Source of the DNA: Chryseobacterium sp. 7 | GTDB lineage: Bacteria; Bacteroidota; Bacteroidia; Flavobacteriales; Weeksellaceae | Direction: 5' to 3' | DNA: 64,000 nucleotides | Assembly: GCF_003663845.1 (NCBI RefSeq) | Contig: NZ_RCCA01000001.1 | Coordinates: 62,001-126,000 of the forward strand | In this document: positions 39,259 to 47,719 of the stretch, one piece after another | Position numbering within the stretch: position 1 is the stretch's first letter | Layout of the letters: each line of letters opens with the position of its first letter | Notes under the pieces: model-generated | The model's database searches: none | Told to the model about the DNA's origin: nothing | Seen by the model: only the letters and a program-made list of their open reading frames with translations | Position numbers and translations under genes: made by a program

Positions 39259-39359
39259 GTAAAGTTTGGTGTTAAATCATTAATAATACAAAACCAGGAA
39301 GAAACTGAATAACAATTTCTTCTTGCTTTTGAAATACGAATTAGAAATTTATTTAAATT

Positions 39360-39938
39360 CTAATTGTCTGATATCGTATAAGTAACAGTAGCTACTACAG
39401 TGGCTGTTGCCTGTAAATCTGCATATGCTGCAACTCCTCCGGGGCCGCTTCCGGCAGCAAGAGCATAGGTAAGATTGTGGCCGTTATTGGCACCATTTCC
39501 TGTATAAGCACTTCCTATACCGGAAATAATAGTCTGGTCAGCAGCACTTAAAGTCAACAGGCCTGCAGATGTACCCAATGTACCTCCTCCAGATCCTGTA
39601 GCCGCAGCTGCAGTTACACGAAGATCAACTCCTGGAACTATGGCGTTCATTTTTACACTTACATTACGTGTAGGATCTGCAACAGATTTAATAGAAGAAT
39701 AATTTAGCCACAAAGTGGTGTTAGAAGCACTTGGAGTAACAGGATTTCCTGCTTCTGTAGGAGCTGTGAACCCAAGTGTAATATTTTTCGTAGCAGCTGG
39801 CTCAATATCTACCAACGCAACTTCGGGAATAGAAATAGTGACTGTATGATTGTCTGTATTGGTATCCTGCGCGCTCAGGTTCACGGACAAAGCAACCGCA
39901 AATAAAGACATTGCAATAGTTAAATTTAGTTTTTTCAT
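39360..39938 (-). CDS. Pilin-like secreted protein, probable major subunit
   Basis: 192 residues. Signal peptide MKKLNLTIAMSLFAVALSVNLSAQ. The mature part reads HTVTISIPEVALVDIEPAAT, LGFTAPTEAGNPVTPSASNT, WLNYSS, RNVSVKMNAIVPGVDLRVTA, AAATGSGGGTLGTSAG and ends VATVTYTISDN. It is clearly paralogous to the 174-residue protein at 35194. First gene of the operon, downstream of a 14-bp-arm inverted repeat. Subunits of this look may polymerise through a donated final strand, but that is inference. Confidence 0.75.
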   Translation of the reverse strand: MKKLNLTIAMSLFAVALSVNLSAQDTNTDNHTVTISIPEVALVDIEPAATKNITLGFTAPTEAGNPVTPSASNTTLWLNYSSIKSVADPTRNVSVKMNAIVPGVDLRVTAAAATGSGGGTLGTSAGLLTLSAADQTIISGIGSAYTGNGANNGHNLTYALAAGSGPGGVAAYADLQATATVVATVTYTISDN

Positions 39939-42295
39939 GATGTTGATAATTAATTGTTGTTATTACTTATATAATATATTGATTATTTTCACCGAAAGCC
40001 ACTCATATAATGAAATATTCATAAAATCCCCAACTACACATTTATTATTGAGAAACATTGTACTTCTTATTTTTAAAATTGCCCTCAATTTACCATCATC
40101 CCCATTATATCCTTCATTAAATTGAGGGCAACTTAAAAACAGCCCAAGGAAACCCTCAGATACAAAAAACCATTATCAAGATATTTAATCTTGTTTTACT
40201 AAGATTCTAACAAAATTTAATTTTTCTGTGTAGAATTATCAAGTATAAATTTTAACATCTATTTTTATAACATTGAATAAATGTATTATTTAGTATTATA
40301 AAAATAATTGATATCAAAACATTACGGAAATAAAAATGTCGAAACGCTAAATTTTAAACACAAACAGTGTTCGTCAAAAAAAAAAACAAACACCTATAAA
40401 ATAACAAAAATCTAAAATATGATTATATTTGGCAAAAGGTGCGGGATTATAAATCTAATTAAACTAATTAACAGACTATGGAATAAACTAATTTTAAAGG
40501 CCAAAAAAAACTACTATTTACTCAATAGCTATTATAATTATCTTCCAATACTATTTTTTTGTAGGATAATAATATATAAAAGTATATTTATAGTGAAGTA
40601 CAAGATCCAGAAGACTAACATTAATTTTAGTTCGTAATTATTACTTTTCTTACCTGCCGATTTAAGATTATCATTACCCATGATTGCAGGAAAGCCCCTA
40701 TATTACCTTGAATGCGAACTTCATATTCGGTTTGAATATTATAAATCACAACAACAGGCTTTTGAGAATATCCCCTCAAAAACATGTTAAGTCTTAACAC
40801 ATCACTTTGAAAAAGTGAATATCATCTTTAACAAAAATTAAACTGAAAGCCAAAAATAAACTCAGGAGTAATTCCTAATTTTGTATAAAAAATGGATGAA
40901 AGGAAAATATCATGAGAACGAATAGAATCAAGTTCTAGCATATGTGAGTGGATATATTCAATTACTCTTATTTCATCAACATAGACCAAAAGAGAAGTGG
41001 CTTTTTACAAACATACCCAAAGTAATCTCTTAAAGATGTATGATTTCGACTATGAAGAGCCGTAGAATAAGTAATATCTTTTTTCTTTGCTAAATCGAGA
41101 TAAAACTATTTCAAACGCAGACATGAATAATCAAGAAGGTTTTATACCATGTACTATACTACTTTTTGATATATAAGAGGAGATTTGATGGAGCGTACCG
41201 GGATTCGTATTCAATTACCTGATATCTTATACCTAATCCTTGGAACTCTTTATAATAGGGCGGACAGACCTTATAAACTCCTGTTTCAAAAATTTTTATA
41301 TCATATTCCGTATAGTCATAAAAAGTCATCGTGTGCCAGATAAAGATTATCTAAAGTTGCTAATAATAAAAGTCGAGTGATTATATCAAACCAAAGAGAC
41401 GGATAAATTCTTTCAATCAATCTTTTACCATTTCTTCATTAACATCTTCCAAAACCTCAATACAAAAATAAGGATTAATATTGACGAATTTCATATCATT
41501 CTCTATTAAATAAATGACTACGAAATATACGTATTTAATAATAATTCTATGGCACTTTTAAGTTTCAATGTATTTACGATATTGGGAAACTTAAAATAGC
41601 AAGGATAATTATATTATAAACCGTTATATTGGATATATCCTAAATAAACACCTAATTGGGATTGTGATAATCTATAAGTTTTTATTTTTAGTGGAAAAAT
41701 GGCTTCTGGGAATTGTAAATTATGGTACACTTTTTCACAAACCCATGAATAAAATGTTATAAATAACATAATTTCAAAAACCTCATTCCACTAAAAAAAT
41801 ACTCAAAATTATAAAAATATTACAATATAAACCCAAATTAACATTCTTAACATGGACTAATCAATAAAAACTCTACTTCAAAACTATTGAATTGTACTAT
41901 TAATTTAATAATAAAAAAGTTAATTTAGTAAGCTGACCTGTGGATAATAAGGAGAAATTTTCAATTATATATTAAAATTCAGAATATAAAAATATAAATA
42001 GGTAGTTTTCTAAAGAGAAGTCTCAAAACATGCGTCTATCTGTAAATCTCGTATGCCGTAATTCATTCTTTTAGTGGATAAGAAATCTTTTCGAATTTGC
42101 CAAAGTCACTAAAAATTTACTTTAATAGAAAGAGAGAATATTAGAGTGAAAAATAAATTTTTCACTCTAACTAAAATTATCTAAGTACATATGGAACGGC
42201 TCCCGTCTTTTCTTGAAATAACGAATATATTTCCACGATCTAATTCTGTACTTCAAAATTAATCTTAATTTTCAAAAAATCTTCCTATGTATACT
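39939..42295. other. 2.3-kb decayed, gene-poor region
   Basis: No credible complete gene. It includes the promoter region of the fibre-like operon. On the minus strand around 41250-41490 open pieces such as MTFYDYTEYDIKIFETGVYK, CPPYYKEFQGLGIRYQVIEY and ESRYAPSNLL look like a decayed gene I do not recognise. A rightward frame at 40419-40637 is Ile/Asn/Lys-rich and probably chance. Low-complexity A-runs near 40376. Confidence 0.45.
40079..40131. promoter_or_regulatory. 14-bp inverted repeat upstream of fibre-like operon
   Basis: TTGCCCTCAATTTA (40079-40092) and its exact complement TAAATTGAGGGCAA (40118-40131) with 25 bp between, 141-193 bp upstream of the first subunit gene. Poly-A/T tracts flank both sides. 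It could be a bidirectional terminator, a leader hairpin, or the footprint of a small inverted-repeat element. Confidence 0.6.
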
Positions 42296-42619
42296 TTATA
42301 CTTCAGAATTTTTCTGAGATCCAAACCGGTTACCTTTTGTATTTATATTAATTAAATTTTCTAATTTACTATCAAATCTAATACACTGCACTCCCATTTT
42401 GAAATCAAAAAAAATTCTTTAAATTCACCTTTTCTAGGATACTTTTTTTTATATATAAATAAAGAATAGGAATTACTAAAAAATTAATGATAATAATACT
42501 TCTTTAAATACAATAAAAAGAAACAACATAAAACATATAACTATTATAATACCGGAGATTACGGGGTAACCAAAGATTAAAGGTTCCTTTTCCAATGTTT
42601 TTGGGGTTTTGTATTCCAT
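42296..42619 (-). pseudogene. VirB3-like (TraF-type) T4SS component, frameshifted
   Basis: From the ATG at 42619 the frame reads MEYKTPKTLEKEPLIFGYPV, with the VirB3 hallmark of a short N-tail then P-IFG-P and a membrane helix (IIIVICFMLFLFIVF), but stops after 47 codons. The rest continues in shifted frames (IPILYLYIKKS; YPRKGEFKEFFLISK; MGVQCIRFDSKLENLINI) to a stop at 42296. The shifts fall at runs of T and A. In this leftward locus it lies after VirB6. Identification rests on motif and context. Confidence 0.5.
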
Positions 42620-43051
42620 ACAATTTTGCTTATTTATTAGAAATTGAGAGTACACAATAGCTTTTTTTCTCAACAAAATTGAGAAAATGTAAATCTGTTT
42701 AAATTTAATTTAAGTATTTTATATATCTGACATCAAAAATATTTAAATTACAGAAGTTAAATATTTTTGAAAACCACCATCAAATCCTAAAATAGAGTTT
42801 TTTGGTAGAGTTTAATATGCTATACAAAAAACAAACAGTTTCTAATTTCTATTTTGTACGCTATAGATAATTTACATAATATGCGGGTTATAAACTGTAA
42901 CCAGTTTTGTACTTCAAAATTTATTTAAGATGATTTTCCTTGACTCAACTTAGGTAAAATATTAATAATCTGAACTTCTGCAAACTTGCTCTTTTCACCA
43001 TCTTCTAAATTTTAATATTATACTTTTAAAATGATAATAATTGAAATATAT
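42620..43051. other. Intergenic between VirB3-like relic and VirB6-like gene
   Basis: AT-rich. A minus-strand piece reading LEDGEKSKFAEVQIINILPK and ending at 42925 may be the 3' end of a lost gene. An imperfect short inverted repeat GGTTA/TAACC lies near 42886-42902. Confidence 0.35.
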
Positions 43052-43441
43052 TTACTTAGCTTTTAATGCAGCATTGAAAGCTTTTCCGGCATTAAAAGCT
43101 TTTCCAGGTACACCTCTTAATACGGAACCAGCCTTCATACTAAATTTATTGCCAGCTTCAGAATCTACCAAAAGATTCGCAAACTGCGGAACTTTTAATA
43201 TCATAAATATCATTACGAGTTGAAAAGCAATAGAAAGGAGAACATTAGTAAATTCTGTAGTTCCAACAGGTAAAAGAATGATCATCACTTTCAAAATGAT
43301 TAATATAGGTTCCCATAGCAGGATAGACAGAAAGCCAAAGAACCATGCCTTTACAATTTTTTCATTAGATACAATAAGGGAAAATGGTAAAACAAATATT
43401 CCTAGAACATAATAAACAAATATCATCAGTAATTGTCTCAA
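43052..43441 (-). CDS. VirB6/TraJ-like membrane protein, 3' half after frameshift
   Basis: 129 residues with several membrane helices (LLMIFVYYVLGIFVLPFSLI, AWFFGFLSILLWEPILIILK, NVLLSIAFQLVMIFMILKV) and a basic tail (KAFNAGKAFNAALKAK). The only start is TTG at 43441, overlapping the end of the upstream frame. It continues the hydrophobic protein at 43438-43914 after a shift in an ATATAT tract: deleting one AT joins them as ...VVGDILLRQLLM. I regard both as one VirB6/TrbL-type gene of ~287 residues that is frameshifted here. VirB6 forms part of the inner-membrane channel. Confidence 0.65.
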   Translation of the reverse strand: MRQLLMIFVYYVLGIFVLPFSLIVSNEKIVKAWFFGFLSILLWEPILIILKVMIILLPVGTTEFTNVLLSIAFQLVMIFMILKVPQFANLLVDSEAGNKFSMKAGSVLRGVPGKAFNAGKAFNAALKAK

Positions 43442-43914
43442 TAATATATATCCCCAACAACAGAAGCGACAAAATAAATAATGATATGAAAAAGTTCTAA
43501 AAAGGGATTAATCTGCAGAACATCATACACTCCATTTCCATCTGCTCCTGTTCCCTGAACATGGGTTATCGCAGCTTGAAAGGCTTTTTCAAAATCACCA
43601 GGGTTACGCCCTGTCACACTATAAGCTCCCTGTTTTACTACAGCAGATAAAATATCTACCGTATCAAATAATAATAATTTGACCAAAGGAATATATAATG
43701 TGATCGCCATAAGAGTGAGAATAGGCCTTAAAAGTGTATCCCGCCCAATTTTTTCATCCGGATCAGACATTGCTCTCATTACTTTATACCCAACGAAAAC
43801 AAAGGTAAATGTTATAGCCATCAGAAGAACATAGGGTCTTGACTCGTTAATAAAGAGATCAAACCTAGTTTGAAGAATTGATCTGTATTGATTTAAAATT
43901 TCATCTATTGTCAT
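43438..43914 (-). CDS. VirB6/TraJ-like membrane protein, 5' half before frameshift
   Basis: 158 residues. The N-terminus MTIDEILNQYRSILQTRFDL is cytoplasmic or periplasmic, followed by helices VLLMAITFTFVFVGYKVM, ILTLMAITLYIPLVKLLLF and FHIIIYFVASVVG. Segment DPDEKIGRDTLLRPIL resembles the loop of Bacteroidota TraJ proteins. It terminates within ATATATATTATTGA. See the 3' half at 43052. Position directly after the small exported proteins and before the VirB3 relic fits a T4SS inner-membrane component. Confidence 0.68.
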   Translation of the reverse strand: MTIDEILNQYRSILQTRFDLFINESRPYVLLMAITFTFVFVGYKVMRAMSDPDEKIGRDTLLRPILTLMAITLYIPLVKLLLFDTVDILSAVVKQGAYSVTGRNPGDFEKAFQAAITHVQGTGADGNGVYDVLQINPFLELFHIIIYFVASVVGDIYY

Positions 43915-43968
43915 TTAGCTTGTAGTTTTAACCATCAATAAACTTCAATTTAAAGATGTTACTATTTT

Positions 43969-44550
43969 TTATATTTTAAATAAGACTTTATTGGCGACTG
44001 ATAAAGATTCAATATCTTTCTTTATAGCCAAAACAGTAGCTCTAATTTTCAAAATTCTTTCTAGCAGCTTTCCAAAAACAGTATAAACCTGTCCCAAGCC
44101 TCCAGAAAGAAGTCCTGATCCCAAATATTTGTAATAATCCGATTGAGCTTCATCTAAGTATCTGTTTTCAATTACCAGGTTTTCATATTTCTCTGACAGT
44201 GAATGTTTCAGAAATAATGGATTTAACTTTATGATACTGATAACCTTTTTTACAACTCCAATATCTTTTCTTGTATCAGCAATCATAATAAGAGAAGTAG
44301 ATGCAAGTACAAGGCTATTTACATTTGTTATGCTCTTTTTGTCATCAATCTCTTTTTCAAGCTTTATCAATTTTTCAAATAATTTATTTTGTTTGTCCTT
44401 TAGAGCAATTTCTGCTCCTAACCCGCCAATAATTCCAGTTTTCGTTCCTGCGACGGCATAATCATTAATATCAAAAGACCAACTCTGTGTATAACAAAAA
44501 CTAAAGCTAAAAAAAAGCAGGAATGTGGATATTGATTTAATATGTTTCAT
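43969..44550 (-). CDS. Exported helical protein of T4SS locus (five-gene series, member 5)
   Basis: 193 residues. Signal peptide MKHIKSISTFLLFFSFSFCYTQ. Then a Gly-rich patch (GTKTGIIGGLGAEIALK) and long charged helices (QNKLFEKLIKLEKEIDDKKS, YLDEAQSDYYKYLGSGLLSG). Overlaps the upstream gene by 14 bp. Similar in size and build to the proteins at 45117, 45703 and 46339; together they may be VirB5-like minor pilins or lumenal components. No family recognised. Confidence 0.6.
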   Translation of the reverse strand: MKHIKSISTFLLFFSFSFCYTQSWSFDINDYAVAGTKTGIIGGLGAEIALKDKQNKLFEKLIKLEKEIDDKKSITNVNSLVLASTSLIMIADTRKDIGVVKKVISIIKLNPLFLKHSLSEKYENLVIENRYLDEAQSDYYKYLGSGLLSGGLGQVYTVFGKLLERILKIRATVLAIKKDIESLSVANKVLFKI

Positions 44551-45094
44551 CTTCCAGTGTTACTCTTATTACTTTATCTAGTGCCTGCTGAATTAAGCGC
44601 AGTCTTTCCCCTTCAGGAATATAGTTGGCAGTATTCAGATAATTGCTAATATTTTCTATCTCTGAATCAAATTTCGTTTTGAATCTTCTTCTTATCAAAA
44701 CATTTGAAAATTTACCACTTGAAAGTGGGGAAGTTGTTATAATCGGATACTTATCCTCTATATAATCATAACTTGTTTTGGATACAAATTTCAATATATC
44801 ATTTTTTTTAAAGGTTAACTTAAATGATATATGGGTAAGCTCCTTATTAGGCTCTATATAAACATCTTTTGTTCTTGCTAGAATACCTGTTTTTGTTATG
44901 GCGTACCCTCCCAGTTTTCGATGTGCCGAGACCATATCCTTGTACATTTCCTTTGACAAAAGATCATTTGCTGACCAATTCCAAGTCATATTAATCGTAA
45001 CAAGCTGAGCTTTAGGACGTATAAATAATAATGATGCTCCAACGAAAAAGGTCTTAAAACCGAATGATCTGAAATTGACATATAATATATTCAT
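44537..45094 (-). CDS. Exported protein of T4SS locus (member 4)
   Basis: 185 residues. The N-terminus is signal-like (FKTFFVGASLLFIRPKAQ). The mature part MTWNWSANDLLSKEMYKDMV, SAHRKLGGYAITKTGILART and a mixed alpha/beta C-terminal half with LTHISFKLTFKKNDILKFVS and ENISNYLNTANYIPEGERLR. It differs from its neighbours in having more beta sequence. Overlaps the downstream gene by 14 bp, so one operon. Unknown function. Confidence 0.55.
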   Translation of the reverse strand: MNILYVNFRSFGFKTFFVGASLLFIRPKAQLVTINMTWNWSANDLLSKEMYKDMVSAHRKLGGYAITKTGILARTKDVYIEPNKELTHISFKLTFKKNDILKFVSKTSYDYIEDKYPIITTSPLSSGKFSNVLIRRRFKTKFDSEIENISNYLNTANYIPEGERLRLIQQALDKVIRVTLEDETY

Positions 45095-45116
45095 GACTTT
45101 AAAAAATTGATATTAA

Positions 45117-45671
45117 CTATTTAGTAAATTGCCGGACTAATTTCCTCTTCAGCGTACTTTCTTTTATATTATCTTCTACCCTATCCAGTTTCCTGTTAAT
45201 TGCAGACAGCGATGTTCTCAGGTCTTCATACAGATTAAACTTTTCTCCCAAAATGGTAGTAATTTCGCCATTTAAGAAATGGGAAGACATATTCTTAATT
45301 TGACTGTCTGCTGAAAGTAAATACCCCCTGTTCTCTTTCTTTTTTGAATAATATAAGAAAGAAAGCTTTTCATTATCATCCTTAAGTTTACTGGATCTAT
45401 CTTTGACATTATTGATAATATCATTTACCGTAGATAACCAGACAACGCCGCCATAATATGGAATCCTCTTTCTATACTCTTTCAAAAAATCTTGAGTCCT
45501 TTTCTCTGTCGTTTCTTCTCTTCCTTTTAACGCAAGATTAAGTCCCAAAGTCACCCCTGAAAGTGTTACCGAAGGAACGTCTGATAAAGGCCCAATAGGG
45601 TTATTGGCAAACGGTTGACAATACGCTTTTATTGAAGTAAATACTAACAGTATTATCAAAACCCTGTACAT
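45117..45671 (-). CDS. Exported helical protein of T4SS locus (member 3)
   Basis: 184 residues. Signal peptide MYRVLIILLVFTSIKAYCQ. Then a Gly/Ser/Val-rich patch (PSVTLSGVTLGLNLALKGRE) like the GIIGGLGAEIAL patch of the 43969 protein, then coiled charged helices (STVNDIINNVKDRSSKLKDD, LSAINRKLDRVEDNIKESTL). Probably periplasmic. Unknown function. Confidence 0.6.
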   Translation of the reverse strand: MYRVLIILLVFTSIKAYCQPFANNPIGPLSDVPSVTLSGVTLGLNLALKGREETTEKRTQDFLKEYRKRIPYYGGVVWLSTVNDIINNVKDRSSKLKDDNEKLSFLYYSKKKENRGYLLSADSQIKNMSSHFLNGEITTILGEKFNLYEDLRTSLSAINRKLDRVEDNIKESTLKRKLVRQFTK

Positions 45672-45702
45672 AATAGAATAAATTTAGAGGTTAATAAAAA
45701 AA

Positions 45703-46293
45703 CTAGAATATAATTTCAAGGTTCTTGATCAATTGAATGAGATCCGGATTGCTTTGTATCAGAAGTGCCAGAGCAGGCAAAGTCATTACTCCAACAACTT
45801 CTTTATCATTTTTAGAATATATCCTTACCAGCAGATCACGAACCCTATAGATTTCTTGTCTTTCAGATGCTTTTATTTTTGAAGCATCCACATTCTGAAG
45901 TGCAAGGAGTACTGATTTATCTAATGCTAAAGATTGTAAATAATCATTCTTAACATTAGTTATATAAGGAATTTTTTTAAACTGATTCAATATAACTGAT
46001 CCTACCCCTAAAGCTCCAGTAGTTATAGATTTAGCAATAAAGCTATTTTGTTTATCAAATTTACCTGACTTTTTATAATTTCTTTCTAAAAATTCTTCAT
46101 CATTTTTAATCATTTCTTTCAGGTAATCATTCTGTAGTTTTAGCTGTATCGCTCTTGCAGTGGTATGTCCAGCAATTTCTAAAAGCTTTTTCCTTGTGTC
46201 CGAATCTGTATTATTCAAATGGATGGCAACATGTACAAACTGAGCCGAAAATAGCTGGAATGTTAAAAAAAATAAAATGGGTAATACTCTCAT
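45703..46293 (-). CDS. Exported helical protein of T4SS locus (member 2)
   Basis: 196 residues. Signal peptide MRVLPILFFLTFQLFSAQ. Mature helices with TARAIQLKLQNDYLKEMIKN, a small hydrophobic patch (SITTGALGVGSVILNQFKK) and a C-terminal helix with VVGVMTLPALALLIQSNPDL. Its layout (signal, helix, Gly-rich hydrophobic patch, helix) is shared with other members of the series. Unknown function; VirB5-like role is conjecture. Confidence 0.6.
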   Translation of the reverse strand: MRVLPILFFLTFQLFSAQFVHVAIHLNNTDSDTRKKLLEIAGHTTARAIQLKLQNDYLKEMIKNDEEFLERNYKKSGKFDKQNSFIAKSITTGALGVGSVILNQFKKIPYITNVKNDYLQSLALDKSVLLALQNVDASKIKASERQEIYRVRDLLVRIYSKNDKEVVGVMTLPALALLIQSNPDLIQLIKNLEIIF

Positions 46294-46338
46294 AATACTA
46301 TATTGTTAAAACTTATTATAGACCAATAAATATTTACG

Positions 46339-46836
46339 TTACTTAGGTATAAGACCTAATTTGTAGAATAGATTGCTTTGTTCCGCCTCATATTTCATTT
46401 CATCCAATTCCTTAGTCAGAAAATTTAAAGTGCTCAGAAATCCTTCATCCAACTTCTCTCTGTTTCCACGGTTAATTTTTATCCCCATCCCTGCTATAAA
46501 CGCAGCTTCCAATATGCTGTTCGCAGCTTTAATATATTCCAGTTTCTTTCGGCACTTTCTTTTTTTAATGGGATTAATATAGGGGTTGCAAACATTAGAG
46601 TACTTGGAAAAGTTGATAAGGACTTTTTTAGAAATGGAAGTCCTAGCCGCATTTTCAAATTCATTGATAGCCTCAATTTGACCCAGCTCATCCAAACTTT
46701 TTTTGGTTACTTTTTCATAATCATCAGTGGCATTCTTCTCAAAAATTCTTGCCACTAAACCCGGTGGATCAATGTAGGGTAACTGCCCCTTATACAGCAG
46801 TGAAAAAAACAGTAATAGTAGAATTAGATACTTCAT
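46339..46836 (-). CDS. Exported helical protein of T4SS locus (member 1)
   Basis: 165 residues. Signal peptide MKYLILLLLFFSLLYKGQ. Mature part with a Cys pair in SNVCNPYINPIKKRKCRKKL, a short hydrophobic patch SILEAAFIAGMGIKIN and a helical end (LNFLTKELDEMKYEAEQSNL). First of the five small exported proteins after the VirB9-like gene. Unknown function. Confidence 0.6.
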   Translation of the reverse strand: MKYLILLLLFFSLLYKGQLPYIDPPGLVARIFEKNATDDYEKVTKKSLDELGQIEAINEFENAARTSISKKVLINFSKYSNVCNPYINPIKKRKCRKKLEYIKAANSILEAAFIAGMGIKINRGNREKLDEGFLSTLNFLTKELDEMKYEAEQSNLFYKLGLIPK

Positions 46837-46858
46837 AACTGAAATACGTTAAGTATGT

Positions 46859-47719
46859 TTATATATATTCCGGAAATAAGAGTTTCTTTCTGGGAATGCG
46901 AATATTTACGCTTCTGCCTCCAGCATGCTCTCCTACTTCCAAGCTCAATATTTCATCTTCGTTTAATGTAAACTTATCAAAGATGAAGGTAAGAACCCTT
47001 GTTTCTCCCAATTTAATATTTCGCTGCTCACCACAGGATTTTACCGGTGTCAGTATTCTTTCCTGATATACATAATCTTTTTTGGCAGCATTATTTTTCT
47101 TAAGCTTTGATCTGAAAAGAATCTGGTCTATATCTAAAGTGATTTTAGACGTATTATAAATTTCTACCCGTAAGACAATTTTATTCTGAAAGTTCCTGTA
47201 ATAGATTCCGTTTAAAGTCAGGTTCAATCCATCTTGAGTATCTTTAATTTTTACGGTAGAATGCGCGCTTTCAGATAACATACACAATTCCTGAAAGTCC
47301 TGTTCTGTCCTTTCTTCTTTTTCAATTTTGTAAATACTTTGTTTTGCAAAATAATCAATCGTAGTAAGGGTTTCCACCGCCTTATACGTTGTGATATCAG
47401 GGTTTCTGTTATACCCCATATCAATAGAATAATAGCTTCCTTTACCATTAATCACGGTAAGATTCGCCTGCTGGCTCTTTAAATCTTCCAACTCTTCCCC
47501 TGTATGCTTTAACTTGAGCATATTACCAATGGTATCAGCGACGAAATAAACAGACCCCACATCCACATATTTTATTTTTTCATCAAAAATAATGTGTGTG
47601 GTTTTCACATCTGAAACTTCAATTGCCTGGCGCTGAGATAAGGGTTCCAGTATTTCCTGGGCAAAAGATACCTGAGAACATATAAAAAATAGAAGGAATA
47701 ATACAATATGTTTTTTCAT
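46859..47719 (-). CDS. traN: TraN/VirB9-like conjugative transfer protein (DUF4138)
   Basis: 286 residues. Signal peptide MKKHIVLFLLFFICSQVSFA. The beginning THIIFDEKIKYVDVGSVYFV, the central INGKGSYYSIDMGYN and the C-terminal domain (LTLNGIYYRNFQNKIVLRVE, LGETRVLTFIFDKFTLNEDE, GEHAGGRSVNIRIPRKKLLF) match Bacteroidota TraN, the VirB9-type part of the outer core ring. It lacks a lipobox. It overlaps the VirB4-like gene by 4 bp. With TraM it should build the periplasmic channel collar. Confidence 0.82.
   Translation of the reverse strand: MKKHIVLFLLFFICSQVSFAQEILEPLSQRQAIEVSDVKTTHIIFDEKIKYVDVGSVYFVADTIGNMLKLKHTGEELEDLKSQQANLTVINGKGSYYSIDMGYNRNPDITTYKAVETLTTIDYFAKQSIYKIEKEERTEQDFQELCMLSESAHSTVKIKDTQDGLNLTLNGIYYRNFQNKIVLRVEIYNTSKITLDIDQILFRSKLKKNNAAKKDYVYQERILTPVKSCGEQRNIKLGETRVLTFIFDKFTLNEDEILSLEVGEHAGGRSVNIRIPRKKLLFPEYI

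Noticed and set aside
40419..40637. Rightward frame of 72 residues upstream of the fibre-like operon
   Set aside because: Dominated by Ile, Asn, Lys and Tyr; hydrophobic but without plausible topology or neighbours; not supported.
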